A stretch of DNA of 64,000 nt, taken from Heliocybe sulcata (lineage: Eukaryota; Basidiomycota; Agaricomycetes; Gloeophyllales; Gloeophyllaceae). This document shows positions 11,480-21,176 of this stretch, one piece after another. Each line of letters begins with the position of its first letter. Position 1 is the first letter of the stretch. Under the pieces are notes generated by a model. The model was given only the letters and a program-made list of their open reading frames with translations, was not told the DNA's origin and did not search any database. The stretch spans positions 1,350,976 to 1,414,975 of the forward strand of contig ML213508.1 in assembly GCA_004369045.1 (NCBI GenBank). Direction: 5' to 3'. The position numbers and the translations under genes are program-made.

Positions 11480-12840
11480 GCGGGTTTTGTTGCATGTTAG
11501 TGCCTTTCAGCACCTTGGCTGCATTCTCCTTGAACTTGCAGTTGGCCTCCAGATGCCCCTTGTAGTCACAGAATGTGCAGCGCATGCCTGAAGAGGAGTT
11601 GGAGCTGGCAGCAGTGATGGTACACATAGCGAGTGCAGTGTCGATGTTGTGGGTGGTGCACTGTGGAACACAGCATGAAGCTTGGTGCGGGCGAGGGAGT
11701 CGAGGAGGAGAAGGGAGGAGATGAAGCTGTTGTACTTGGTGGGAAGAGCACAGATGAGGGCCATAGCAGCAAGGTCATCACTGAGTTGGTCGATGGTAAA
11801 GCCAGCAGGGTGCAGGGCCTTGATATCCTGCAGCAGCTTGTTGCTGCAAGCAGTGAGAGAAACAAGGGTCTCCCCTTCCTCCTTGCGAAGGTTGAGGAGC
11901 GAGTCATAGGCATTGAAACATGCACCTGGCTTCTGCTGGATGTGCACATCCCGCAATCACTGCCACATCAAGTCCAGCTTGTCCTTCACCTCCTTCACAT
12001 GCACCTTCTGTGTGTCCTCAATTGCCAACCATATATGCCCTGCTGCCTGCACCTTGTGCTTCTCCCAGTCTCTTATCTCCTTACACTCCTCCAGGGTGAT
12101 GTTGGTCATGTCAGCAGGCAAGGGCACAGCACTGGGGTTGCTGGTGACATCCCAGAAGTTGAGAGTCTTCAGGAAGGCCTCCATGCTGTCAGCCCAGGTG
12201 CCGTAGTTGTGCTCCCTGAGGTCAGGGAACATTCACTTGGGTGTAGACATGACAGGGGAATGACATAGAGCAATGTAGAGCCATGGGATGTTGATGTGAG
12301 CAATAGGAGTGTAGGGTGAGTGTGGAAAGCAATAGGGAGTGCTAAGAGCTCAGAAAGACAAGTTGGAGTGAAAGCAGGAGAGTAGAAGCTCAGAAAGCAG
12401 TTCTGGCTGTCCAGAAGCATTCCTAGGCGAAATTGCGCAGTGAAAAAGTGTAGAGCAGAAATAGAAGGCTAAATTCGAGGTTCTGCAGTCTGGATGGACC
12501 ACTAGAAGGCGTGAAAAGTCGAATTGGAGATGGATGGAGGATGGATGGGTCCAGATGAGGTTGGATGTACCTCTAGAGTGCAGATGACAGGCTAAAAGTG
12601 TGATTTGAGAGTCCTAAAGTGTTGGGCTCATAACCTATCAAGCTGGGAAGCCTGGAGGTCTCAAACAGTGCACAGGGAAGCCTGAGTTGAGCTCTATTAA
12701 GTTGGATAAAGAAGAGAGCTTGACTCAGTGCCATTTTCACTCTTTGCAGAGCGTGGGAAGTGGCTTGGAACTATATAGACAAAATAGGAAAGTGAGAGAG
12801 AAAAGGTAGCTAAGAGGTCAAGTCAAAGAGGTAAGCAACA
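11480..12840 (-). mobile_element. Broken Ty1/Copia LTR-retrotransposon fossil: LTR-like end, primer site, gag
   Basis: On the minus strand the segment from about 12250 to 11480 encodes a Copia-type gag: a stretch reading NYGTWADSMEAFL, then VHVKEVKDKLDLMW, then LRKEEGETLVSL, and a CCHC-type zinc knuckle CTFCDYKGHLEANC. Protease, integrase, reverse transcriptase and RNase H are absent from the window. Upstream (12636-12840) is an LTR-like stretch beginning TGTTGCTTACC with a TATATAG box, followed by a probable primer-binding site at 12624-12635. The element is broken, with a few breaks in gag and everything beyond the zinc knuckle lost where the inverted-repeat arm begins. A second LTR was not found, so the age cannot be estimated from LTR divergence. 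Confidence 0.8.
12624..12635 (-). other. Probable half-tRNA-iMet primer-binding site of the Copia fossil
   Basis: The plus strand reads GGGCTCATAACC, identical to the anticodon stem-loop of eukaryotic initiator tRNA-Met, so the element's sense strand is complementary to it. Drosophila copia is known to prime from an internal (half) initiator-tRNA fragment in this same region. Position between an LTR-like stretch and gag fits. Confidence 0.65.
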
Positions 12841-13060
12841 GTTGAATGGTGTAGTGGCAAGGGCACCTACCTGCAGTCTGGAGGCTGCAGGTTCAATCCC
12901 AGGTAAGAGCACATTTTGTTTTGCACAAGTCTTGAGTGTTGCTGACCTCATAGGCATGAATGCTGACAAGTCTTTACTGGAGAAAAGTGTGCCAACCTTG
13001 ATAGATGTGGGAATTTGTGCCAAGAAGATGTGTGAACTTTATCTGTAGTCTTATTTCAAA
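12836..13060 (+). repeat. tRNA-like segment, possible SINE head
   Basis: A Pol III A-box-like TGGTGTAGTGG (12847-12857) and a B-box-like GGTTCAATCCC (about 12891-12901) are spaced as in a tRNA. A D-stem GTGT/GCAC can form, but the anticodon and T stems contain mismatches and no acceptor stem closes, so this is not a functional tRNA. The body beyond the B box has no known domain. A tRNA-derived SINE or tRNA relic is the likeliest reading. Its 5' edge coincides with the start of the LTR-like stretch at 12840. Confidence 0.4.
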
Positions 13061-13593
13061 AGTTGTAAAAATATAGGAACTCCGCTTGTAGTCTTTACTA
13101 CAAAATCTGTTTGTAGTCTCAGTTTTGGGTAATCGGGATGGTGGCTCATCCCATCTTCTCTGTTGCTCCTGATGTTTCAAATATATTATCTACACATATA
13201 TTGGGATGTCTCCCAATATTTCTGTCAATTTAGAACCACACAGTCAGGTCCTGTGGATTTGTTTCTGTTTGGCCAGTCAGTAACATGTTCCTTACCATGG
13301 GAATCAATGTGGCGCAGACATTCCCATGCAGGCTGGGATTCCTGGCCTCTGATTGGCTGCTGGCATGTCTCTAGAGTGCTGCTTGTTACTGACTACAAAG
13401 GTTTGCAGTCAGGCTATAACAGACTCCATTTGGGGCAACTATGATGCATTTGCAGGTCGACAATTGCAACTTTCGACCCTGCAAGTGTGTCATAGCTATG
13501 CTCTGATGTAATCATCATTAGGTAAGCTTTTTCCACCTGCATTGAGGCATACCAATATCCATGAAATACAGGAAAATTTGCAGAAAAGTCGAA

Positions 13594-13920
13594 ATATATT
13601 ATCAGGACCAGAGGCAGTGCTATAAGAGCTCTTAATAGTGCTTCTTCATGTATAGAGCCCCAGCAATCACTCCTGGCAGACAAATGAAGGCAAAAATGGG
13701 TAAAAAATCGCAAAAAAATCGGGTAAATGGAAGCACTCAGTCAACCAAGAACTAATGCTTATATAGGCATAGGAGCATGTGGCATTGCTCAGACTGCCCT
13801 CAGACATCCATACAGTCATCAACCGCTCCTTTACACACAACTACTCATTTACACACTTCATTCCCATTGCTTCCCTGTAGGCTTTGATGCCCGGATTTTT
13901 TCTGATAATATATATATATG
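13594..13920 (+). repeat. Diverged promoter-like repeat, copy 1
   Basis: Shares with 14943-15340, in the same order, a block around CAGTGCTATAAGAGCT followed by 'AATAGTGC', then 'AGCACTCAG', then a TATA box in GCTTATATAGGCAT, followed by a C/T-rich stretch. A TATA box followed by a pyrimidine-rich region is the layout of a solo LTR or a Pol II promoter unit. No TG...CA ends were defined. Confidence 0.5.
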
Positions 13921-14768
13921 ATCCCAGTGCACTATCTACAAAATATTTTATCTGGTTTGAATCTGTAGTTTGGAAATGAGAGCCTTATCAATGCAAGCCC
14001 CAGACCAGTCAAAGAAACTTGAGAGAGGCCTAGCTCAGGAACATGAAAAAATGGTAACTCCCTTATACCTGCATTATATGAGTACCATTCTCAGCATTAT
14101 TTATGGTATAGAGAACTAGTCAATCGGGGCAACACCCATTGAGTTATGGCCAAAATATGGTCAAATGGTGGGCCACTGTGGTGGCACATCATCCAAATAA
14201 GGCAGGTGCAAGCCACGTGATGCCAGTGGCACTCACAATGCTCAGAAGAAACTAACCCTCGCCGCTCTTAGAAACACATTTGCTAAGACCTCTGTGTCTT
14301 GTAAAACTCCTACATGTCAGTTTAGAAGATCAAAATGAGTTGGGCAAGGCAGAAGACAATGAGAAATGAGCATGTCACACCTGTGACATGGCCATGTAAA
14401 GGACACATGTTCATGCAAATAGTCCATCCAAAACTTTTGATTTCTATCATGACAAGTCCATGACATTTTGGGCTCAAATTTTGTGTAAACATACATAGTA
14501 CATATGTGGATCATCTTGTCACACAAAAACCATTTTTTGACCCTTACATTAATGGCAGGAGATCAATGGAATTTCAGCATGTAAAGGAGTGGTTGATGAC
14601 TGTAAATGTGGGGAAAATCACACTAAATTGTAAGCCTGGTGGCTTACTAGGTTCCCATAACTAACATATATACCAGTGAGTGGTTGAGATATCAGTTCTC
14701 AGTTATACTGCCTTTTGGTGTAATTGTAAGGGCTACCTTAACAACCAGTAAGCTGGCAAGGCTGCACA

Positions 14769-14817
14769 TTGTTGAAGGGAGTTCCAAAGAGGAACAGGTT
14801 AAAGAGCCCTTCAACAA
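14769..14817. repeat. Nested 49-base palindrome
   Basis: TTGTTGAAGGG (14769-14779) is exactly mirrored by CCCTTCAACAA (14807-14817). Just inside, GTTCC and GGAAC (14781-14795) form a second small stem. It could be a very short terminal-inverted-repeat element or a hairpin; the ends resemble TG...CA LTR termini but the interior is far too short for an LTR. Confidence 0.6.
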
Positions 14818-14942
14818 GTGCAAAACACAAAGTGGCTGCACTGCATGACATGTGACAGTGGCTGAAAGTGAAGGTTATGAGTCCTGAGTTTATGAGTAAT
14901 GGTTAAAGCATCACTGGTCTTGACCCTCTTACATAAATCAGG

Positions 14943-15340
14943 ATATATTTCTGGGACCTGAGACAGTGCTATAAAAGCTACTAATAGCACTATATGATGT
15001 CTAGAGTACTGAACAAGGGCTAATAGCAGCCTGGATAATAATGTCTAGAATACCAGTATCCAATACCTCAAGCAACTGGGATAATTACAGATTTGCTTTA
15101 TTTGGAATAATTTGAAACACATAAAAGTGTGCAATAAAACTAGGAGCACTCAGGTGTGTGCTTATATAAGCATTGTTGAGATTTGTATTGTACAGCACGA
15201 TACACTGCCACTAGGGACAAATAGGTACAAACATAGATACCTTTGTATCGACAGTCTTGCTATATTTTACTCATTCTGTGTTCATCTTCTGTCGATCGAC
15301 TGCACTCAGCTGCTTGATTCTTATCAAGCATAAAAGTACT
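14943..15340 (+). repeat. Diverged promoter-like repeat, copy 2
   Basis: Paralogue of 13594-13920. Matching blocks are CAGTGCTATAAAAGCT, 'AATAGCAC', 'GAGCACTCAGG' and the TATA box in GCTTATATAAGCATT. Spacing between the blocks is longer than in copy 1 because of insertions. Confidence 0.5.
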
Positions 15341-15893
15341 AGCATAGTTAGAGCTTGTATTAATGCATAGGAGGTTCATAATTGCATGCTGGGTGCCAGG
15401 ATCCTGATATAATGACATCTGGTTTTTCTTGTTCATGAAAATCTCATTATATAATTAGGCAAGGTTTTTTCCAACATCAGTACATAATAAATTAAAGCTT
15501 ATATGTCTTAGTCCCAGACATTGAACATTTAAATAACACTCAGGGCTCGAAAACCATGCCATGCATGCAATGGCCCACTACCCGCAAGTGATCCATTTTG
15601 ACCAACATATTGCAACATTCAAAACAGTGCAACTCCTGCTGTGTCAGCTCCCCTCCCACTCTCAATTATCTTAGGTATTTTACCAAGCTATTTCTGGCCG
15701 GTCACACAACACTGGGAGGTACAGACCACAATCAAGGCCTCTACTGAGCTCCAAGGCCTGCTGGTCCACAATCGCAGGCTGCACTGCACTCTTCTATGCA
15801 GTCTCAATACATTTCTCAAAGTATATATGTAGAAAATATATGTGATGCAAGATATATAGATGCATGCCTGACAAATTACACACGGCCTTTATT

Positions 15894-15941
15894 AAAAGTG
15901 CAAACAGACCGTCATACTAAAGTGCAAATGGACCATCATAG
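15894..15941 (+). repeat. 24-base tandem duplication at the island edge
   Basis: Two adjacent 24-base units both beginning AAAGTGCAAA; the first continues CAGACCGTCATACT and the second TGGACCATCATAGC. The second unit's CAAATGGACCATCATAG recurs at 4893-4909, about 11 kb away, in the same orientation. Confidence 0.7.
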
Positions 15942-16052
15942 CAGGCCAGTACAGTAAAGAACAACTGGTATCACGCAATGTCCAGGGTCCAAACGCTACA
16001 GCAGCAAAAAGGCATTAAATCAAGCGGGGTCAAAGAAAAAAAGCGGAGCCGT

Positions 16053-18293
16053 TCATGGCATCAACAGCCACCGAGCCAGCAACTTGGCGAAGTTGGGCGT
16101 GCCGAGACCCGTAACGGGATCCCAGCCGGGCTCGGCGTCGAAGCCAACAGTGCCGCAGCCAGGGTTGGTACCATTGGTGATGTCGTTGAACGCGCTGGTG
16201 AAGGCGGAGGAGTAGATCTGTGGGCGCGTGAGCTATCAGAAGGCCAGACCAAGCCAGGTTGGACTCACGGTAGGGTTGATGAACCCGATGGGGCCCTTGC
16301 CGATGGCGAGGCGGGCATCGTTGATGGACGTCAGGATGGTGCCCACGACAGGGGAGGACGCGGAGGTACCGAACACGAGGGAGAACTCGCCGGCGACTGC
16401 TACGACGTAGTAGGCGCCGTTCGCGGACAGGTCTGGGAACGCACGCGACTATTCGGGATTAATTCATCAATCATTCTACTCAGGGTAGATAAGAAGGGGG
16501 AACGTACAGTGCCGGTGGTGTTGTACTGCGCAGACGAGTACTTGGGGGGGTATTTCGAGAGGTAGTGCTCGACGGCGCTCTTCTGGTACGAGGGCATGGC
16601 GAAGTAGTTGCTGAAGCCGCCGCCGCTCTGGATGACGTCCATGCAGGCGGACTCGGGCTGGTACACGCTGTGTCCCGAGACGACCTGGGTCGCGCCAACC
16701 GAAGTGATGTACGGGCACGTGCCGGGGAAGGAGGGGTTGAACCCGACCGCGTCAGCCGACTGGGAGCCTAATGCATTGCACCGCGCAGCTGAGTACAAAC
16801 GGCGCGAGCAAAGCGAGAGCGCGGCACCCACCATCGGAGTTCAAGCACAGCCCGCTGTTCCCTGCGACGCCGTTGTCGCCTGAACTGTACAGCACTGTCG
16901 TGCCCATCAGCCCGAGCTTCGCGTACTCGGCGCACTGGCGCGCGGCGTACGCAGGCGACAGGTCCGCCTCGTTGTACGCGTACGACGTGGAGATGACATA
17001 CGCGGGCTTGGTGGTGCCGCAGTCTTCGGGGCCCTCGTAGCCGCCGTACGGGTCGGGGTAGACGGCGTCCTGGGTGGGGTCGTCGCCGCCCTCGAAGGTA
17101 CAGTAGGACCCATCGAGGGCGTCGAGGAAGTTGTTGAAGGACGCGCCTTCCTCCATGTCGCCTGCTTGGTAGAGCGTGACCGGTTGAGGGTTCGTGAGGG
17201 CCATGCCGTATTGCAGATCGAGGTCGCTCTCGCCGTTGTAGCTGAATCCGGTGTAGTCGGTTTGTGCGTAGCCTGAGGGGGATGTCAGAAGATGGAAGAA
17301 ATAAATTCAGAACGGACTTGCCTCCGTCGATGGATACCTCTACTGGGGACTTGCCGACCTGGCTGGTCGAGAAGTTCTTGAAGAACATGTCCAAGTCCGA
17401 CTGCAGGTATGCCTGGGGAGTATATTCGACTACGGGGTATAAAGTCTGCTACTCGCATAGAAACTGCTAATACACTCACCAATACCATAGCTGTTCTTGC
17501 TAGTCGCAACAGGCCAGTAGACAAAGTCGTAGAGCGCCCTCAGACAGATCGGAGTAATCTGCTCATCACAGTTTGCCAACTGTGTAAACAGGTTCGCGAT
17601 CGTCCCCGTAGTCTTTGGTGACAAACCCGCCCCCGGCTGACCGATGTTGCTGAGCTTGTGACTGGACGCCTGAGTTGACTCGCCGCGCTTGATAACAGCA
17701 TCGAAATGAATGGAGGGCATAATGATGTCGACATGCTTGCTGACATGCTCGGGAACGTGATACGCGTCGCAAGCTACCGTCCCATTTTAGCTACGATATC
17801 AGCTAGGATAGACGATCCCCCACTCACCAACGTGCTCCTTGCCGGACTCGTGCCTGTATACATGGTATTCGGTCTGCAGAAGCTGCTCGGCTTCCTCCAC
17901 CGTCGCGTTCACCTCAATCCACGTCTTGGCCTTGCTGACCTTGATCCTGGAGGGAGCGATCCCAGATGCGGTGAGCCAGTCGTAGACGGTGCCAACCGTC
18001 TCCGGGGTGGGCCTGAAGGTTTCCGCCACCTTGCCGGCATTCCAGTGCTTCCCAAAGTTGGGCGACTCGGGATGCGACACGTCAAGCAGCAGCTCCTCGA
18101 GCCTGTCCATGTTGTTCTGCGTCAGTCCAATCCTCAATGGCAGCACCGCGGCGACATCATGCTTGTGCGAACGCGTCCATCCGGCGGGTGTGTGCGACCG
18201 CTTCTCATGCAGGACGTGCGGAGAAAGCAGGGGCTCCGCGACGACGAGGGCGACGAAGGAAAGGAGGGACAGAAATGAGCGCGAGAACAACAT
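16053..18293 (-). CDS. Sedolisin-family (S53) acid serine peptidase, TPP1-like, secreted
   Basis: Seven exons (18293-17828, 17773-17480, 17429-17322, 17272-16832, 16767-16508, 16448-16269, 16217-16053) give 637 codons in a single frame, a normal length for the family. Residues 1-20 form a signal peptide (MLFSRSFLSLLSFVALVVAE), followed by a Pro_kumamolisin propeptide. The catalytic Glu and Asp lie in GESDLDLQYG and the nucleophile Ser in FGTSASSP. RAFPDLSANG and GFDAEPGWDPVTGLGTPNF are the usual flanking blocks. The enzyme would act outside the cell or in an acidic compartment, removing tripeptides or cutting proteins at low pH. Intron 3 has a GC donor (GCAAGT). An upstream in-frame Met at 18341 is possible, but the chosen start places the signal peptide at the N-terminus. 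It is the first intact host gene after the transposon island. Confidence 0.93.
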
Positions 18294-20422
18294 GGCGGGC
18301 GTCGTTGCATGCGGGCATGGTGGGCATGCTTTTATGTGCACCCAGAGGCCCTGGCTATTACTGGACTCGACATCATAGATAAGAAGCCATGCTTGCAGGG
18401 ACGGGCGGATGAGATCACGAGCTTCCTTGATGGAAATTCCGTCGTCGGCTTGGAACCATCATTTATGTACGACACAAAGAACCCTGCCGTGCGTCCTCAG
18501 AGAAATGTGCAGACTCGCACTCACAAGACATTCGTCAGAGCTGCATAGCCCACCAAGCACACAGATGGCAGCTGTAGCACGTCGTTAAAACGAGGTGATG
18601 AAAGGACAAGACGACCGCCAGATTTTCGACGATCTGCGGGGAAATAGCCCAACCTGTAGCCGCCGGGAACAATCTCGCGGGTCCACGCGACTGCCGCAGG
18701 ACCCAGTGTACCCTCGCACATACAGCGAGTACCAGCGTCCGAGCAGTCCGTCTGTGAATGAGGGTCGGTGAAGAAAGAGTACCGGTCGTCGCTTTCCCCA
18801 CTGGTGGGATTTCTACCCGTGATGCTAGTCGGAGTCTGCCCAGGGACATTGGGAAGCAGCAACAGCAATTTTCAAGGCAGTTAGGCAGATAGACTGGATT
18901 GGGAGAGTGATATCGTGAGCTCAGACATGACCGAGGATTGAGCTTAGTTTTTGAGTCCTAGAATGAGCAGCGTGAGGAGTGAGTACTGAAGAGCTTCATC
19001 ACCTATGACCCTTCCGTGGATAAGAATTCAAATCCAGTTATGATGAGAATTACACTCCGGAAAGCATGACGTATTAAAACGGACATTATCAGAGGCAGTT
19101 GTACCGGGATGCATTTGGAATCTGGATGAGTTGATGTCCAGACAAGAGAAATATCTCCCAGATGGGCAAGGAACATACCAAATCAAGTCTCACATAACCA
19201 GATGAGACGGAGTCGTCGTCAACAGCGCCTTCAATTCACGCATGGCCCACAAATCCTGGGGGCTACTTTCTTCAGCACCACTCCTCGAGATGTGCACTGG
19301 ACTCACTCGGGCACGACCTATATCCCGCCATCCAGCTGTCCTCTGGGTCTCCGCCTGCTTCAGAAATAGACTTGCGCCAAGCACCGCTCTATAGATGCCT
19401 TTCTCCTCGATGAGGTTTAGCTGCGTCTTCGTCGGTCATATTACCTTAGGCCCGCTCGATGGCCTGAAACGCAAACCTGTTTCTGTCTGTCGTCCTGGTG
19501 ATACTCCATCTCGCGCTCATCGAGGTTGCGAGCGCTATACTCTCCTAGCTACTACGCAACCAAGTAAGCCTCACTTCAGGCCTCCTCCATTGGAACGCTA
19601 CCGATAACGTCCAAAATACCCGGAAAGCAAGCCTCGATATATCGTTTCCTGGCCAATCAAAGACCGAACAGGAACCCATTGACAGCAGGCCGAAAGAGGG
19701 ACAACGGAGAGAGGATGTCCTTACTGCATTCCGCGACTTAGATTTCCCACCAGGTGCGAGGATACTCCGCAACTTGTATCGTCTTGTGATCAGCGCGACA
19801 AGGTCAAGCCCGCGAACTTGGCTGAGACCGGATAGGTTAAGACAGAAGTTAACAAGTTATACGGCATGCCACATGGATACTATCTCCAATGAGGGCTGAA
19901 AGCACTTACTTTGCATCGCCGCGCTGTGAACATCCAGATTACGTTGCAGAGTTGCTCCGAGAGAGAGGTGGAGGAAGGCCCCTGCTTAAGTAAAAGGCGG
20001 GTTCTTGCCCTCGATGTTCGCTCACCGGAGAACTGAGCCCTGACTCATCCGCCGGCGTTAACTCGTAACAGGATTAAATATAAGTGATGCGCCCAACAGG
20101 GACAAGGCAAGTCGTAATAGAACGCCACCACATACCAGATCAGCCGTACCAGGAAAAGGCGGGAAGAGAGCTTGATACCGTCAACTTCTGTCATACGACA
20201 TCATGACAGTCTGGGGCACCGCGCTTATGTATTTGGATCCGGGGGCATCTTAAGTACTATATATGGCGAGAGTTATGAAGTTGCGTGCCGGACAGCAGGA
20301 GGGTTCGAACAGCCATTGACTAGACGATTGTAACCAGTTAAGGACGCGTATTAGACGACATTCCAAGTATCAAACTGTGATTCCACACCTTTCCCACTCG
20401 CATAGAAGCTCTGTCTGCCTCA
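18294..20422. other. Intergenic region, no supported gene
   Basis: About 2.1 kb between the sedolisin start and the end of dus3. A 115-codon minus-strand frame (18521-18868) and several shorter frames show no domain. I see no repeat or RNA gene. A TATATA stretch lies near 20259. Confidence 0.5.
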
Positions 20423-21132
20423 TCATCCCTGCGCCTCTTCATTCCCGTACGCGTTGCTCTTATGCTTCGGCAGGAAACTCCATCCCTCCGGCGCAGCACC
20501 GAGGAACATCTCCGAAATCCGCACCCAGTCCCGACTATCCCCGCTCGCCAGCAGCGTCTCTGTTCACACAACCCCAGATCCAGCATAAGTCTGACTGAAC
20601 AAGTAAAACGACGCACCCAACTCATCCCGCCCCCTAAACGCCGGCGGGCGATCATTGATCCTCGGCGGCATCACCTCAAGCAGCCCAATAGGCACATAAC
20701 GGTACTGGAACGAGAGGGCCTCGCACAGGTACCGTCTCGTCGTGTTCACGCCTGCCGTGTCCGAGCCAAAGTGACTGTATCACCCAAACTTGTTAGCAGC
20801 TGCTCGCCACCTTCGTAACGTGACTGTGAAGAACCTACTTCAGCCCATATTCCGCATACTATCAACTCAACGTATCAGCTGATTGTTCCGGGATTGACAA
20901 AACGCTCTCACCCTCCTGACCAACTCCAACCTCTCCCGACTCGTGATATCCCATTCTCTTCTCTCCTTAATCTCCGTAAATATCCACGGCTTGATCAGCG
21001 CACCCCTCCCAATCATCGCCCCGTCCACACCGTACTTCTCTATCCTCTCATAATAATCTTGCGCAGAGAAGACATCGCCGTTGCCGAAAATCGGGATGCG
21101 CGGCACTGCATGCGAGGTATTAAGGATGCCAC

Positions 21133-21176
<44 letters not shown>

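Larger units (their letters stand above)
9700..11513. repeat. Right arm of the 1.8 kb near-perfect inverted repeat
   Basis: Reverse complement of 6461-8274. Read on the plus strand it contains two homologous sub-units in tandem. Sub-unit A (about 9980-10530) and sub-unit B (about 10830-11500) share a pyrimidine-rich TCTCAG leader, a '(T/C)TTC(T/C)GACTTC' phrase followed by AGAGTTT, and a terminal block GGACCT(T/C)GCA...CACCAAGG ending in a hairpin. Each starts with a TATA-like or GTACTTAA motif, so they resemble retroelement leader or LTR pieces, though no LTR ends were defined. The outer end abuts the 3' end of the Copia gag fossil. Confidence 0.88.
13061..15893. other. AT-rich gene-free region
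   Basis: No credible gene: open frames are short and none shows a domain. The stretch holds two diverged promoter-like repeats (13594-13920 and 14943-15340), a small palindrome (14769-14817) and many TATATA runs. It probably consists of decayed non-autonomous elements or solo LTRs. Confidence 0.55.

Noticed and set aside
12840-12912. Intact tRNA gene
   Set aside because: A and B boxes are present, but anticodon and T stems carry mismatches and no acceptor stem closes; kept only as a tRNA-like or SINE candidate.
16480-18868. Long Arg- or Ala-rich frames on both strands over the sedolisin gene and just beyond it
   Set aside because: Within the gene they are shadows of the true coding frame in GC-rich exons; beyond it the 115-codon frame shows no domain.
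20300-20312. B-box-like GGTTCGAAC as a tRNA gene
   Set aside because: No A box or cloverleaf can be formed upstream.
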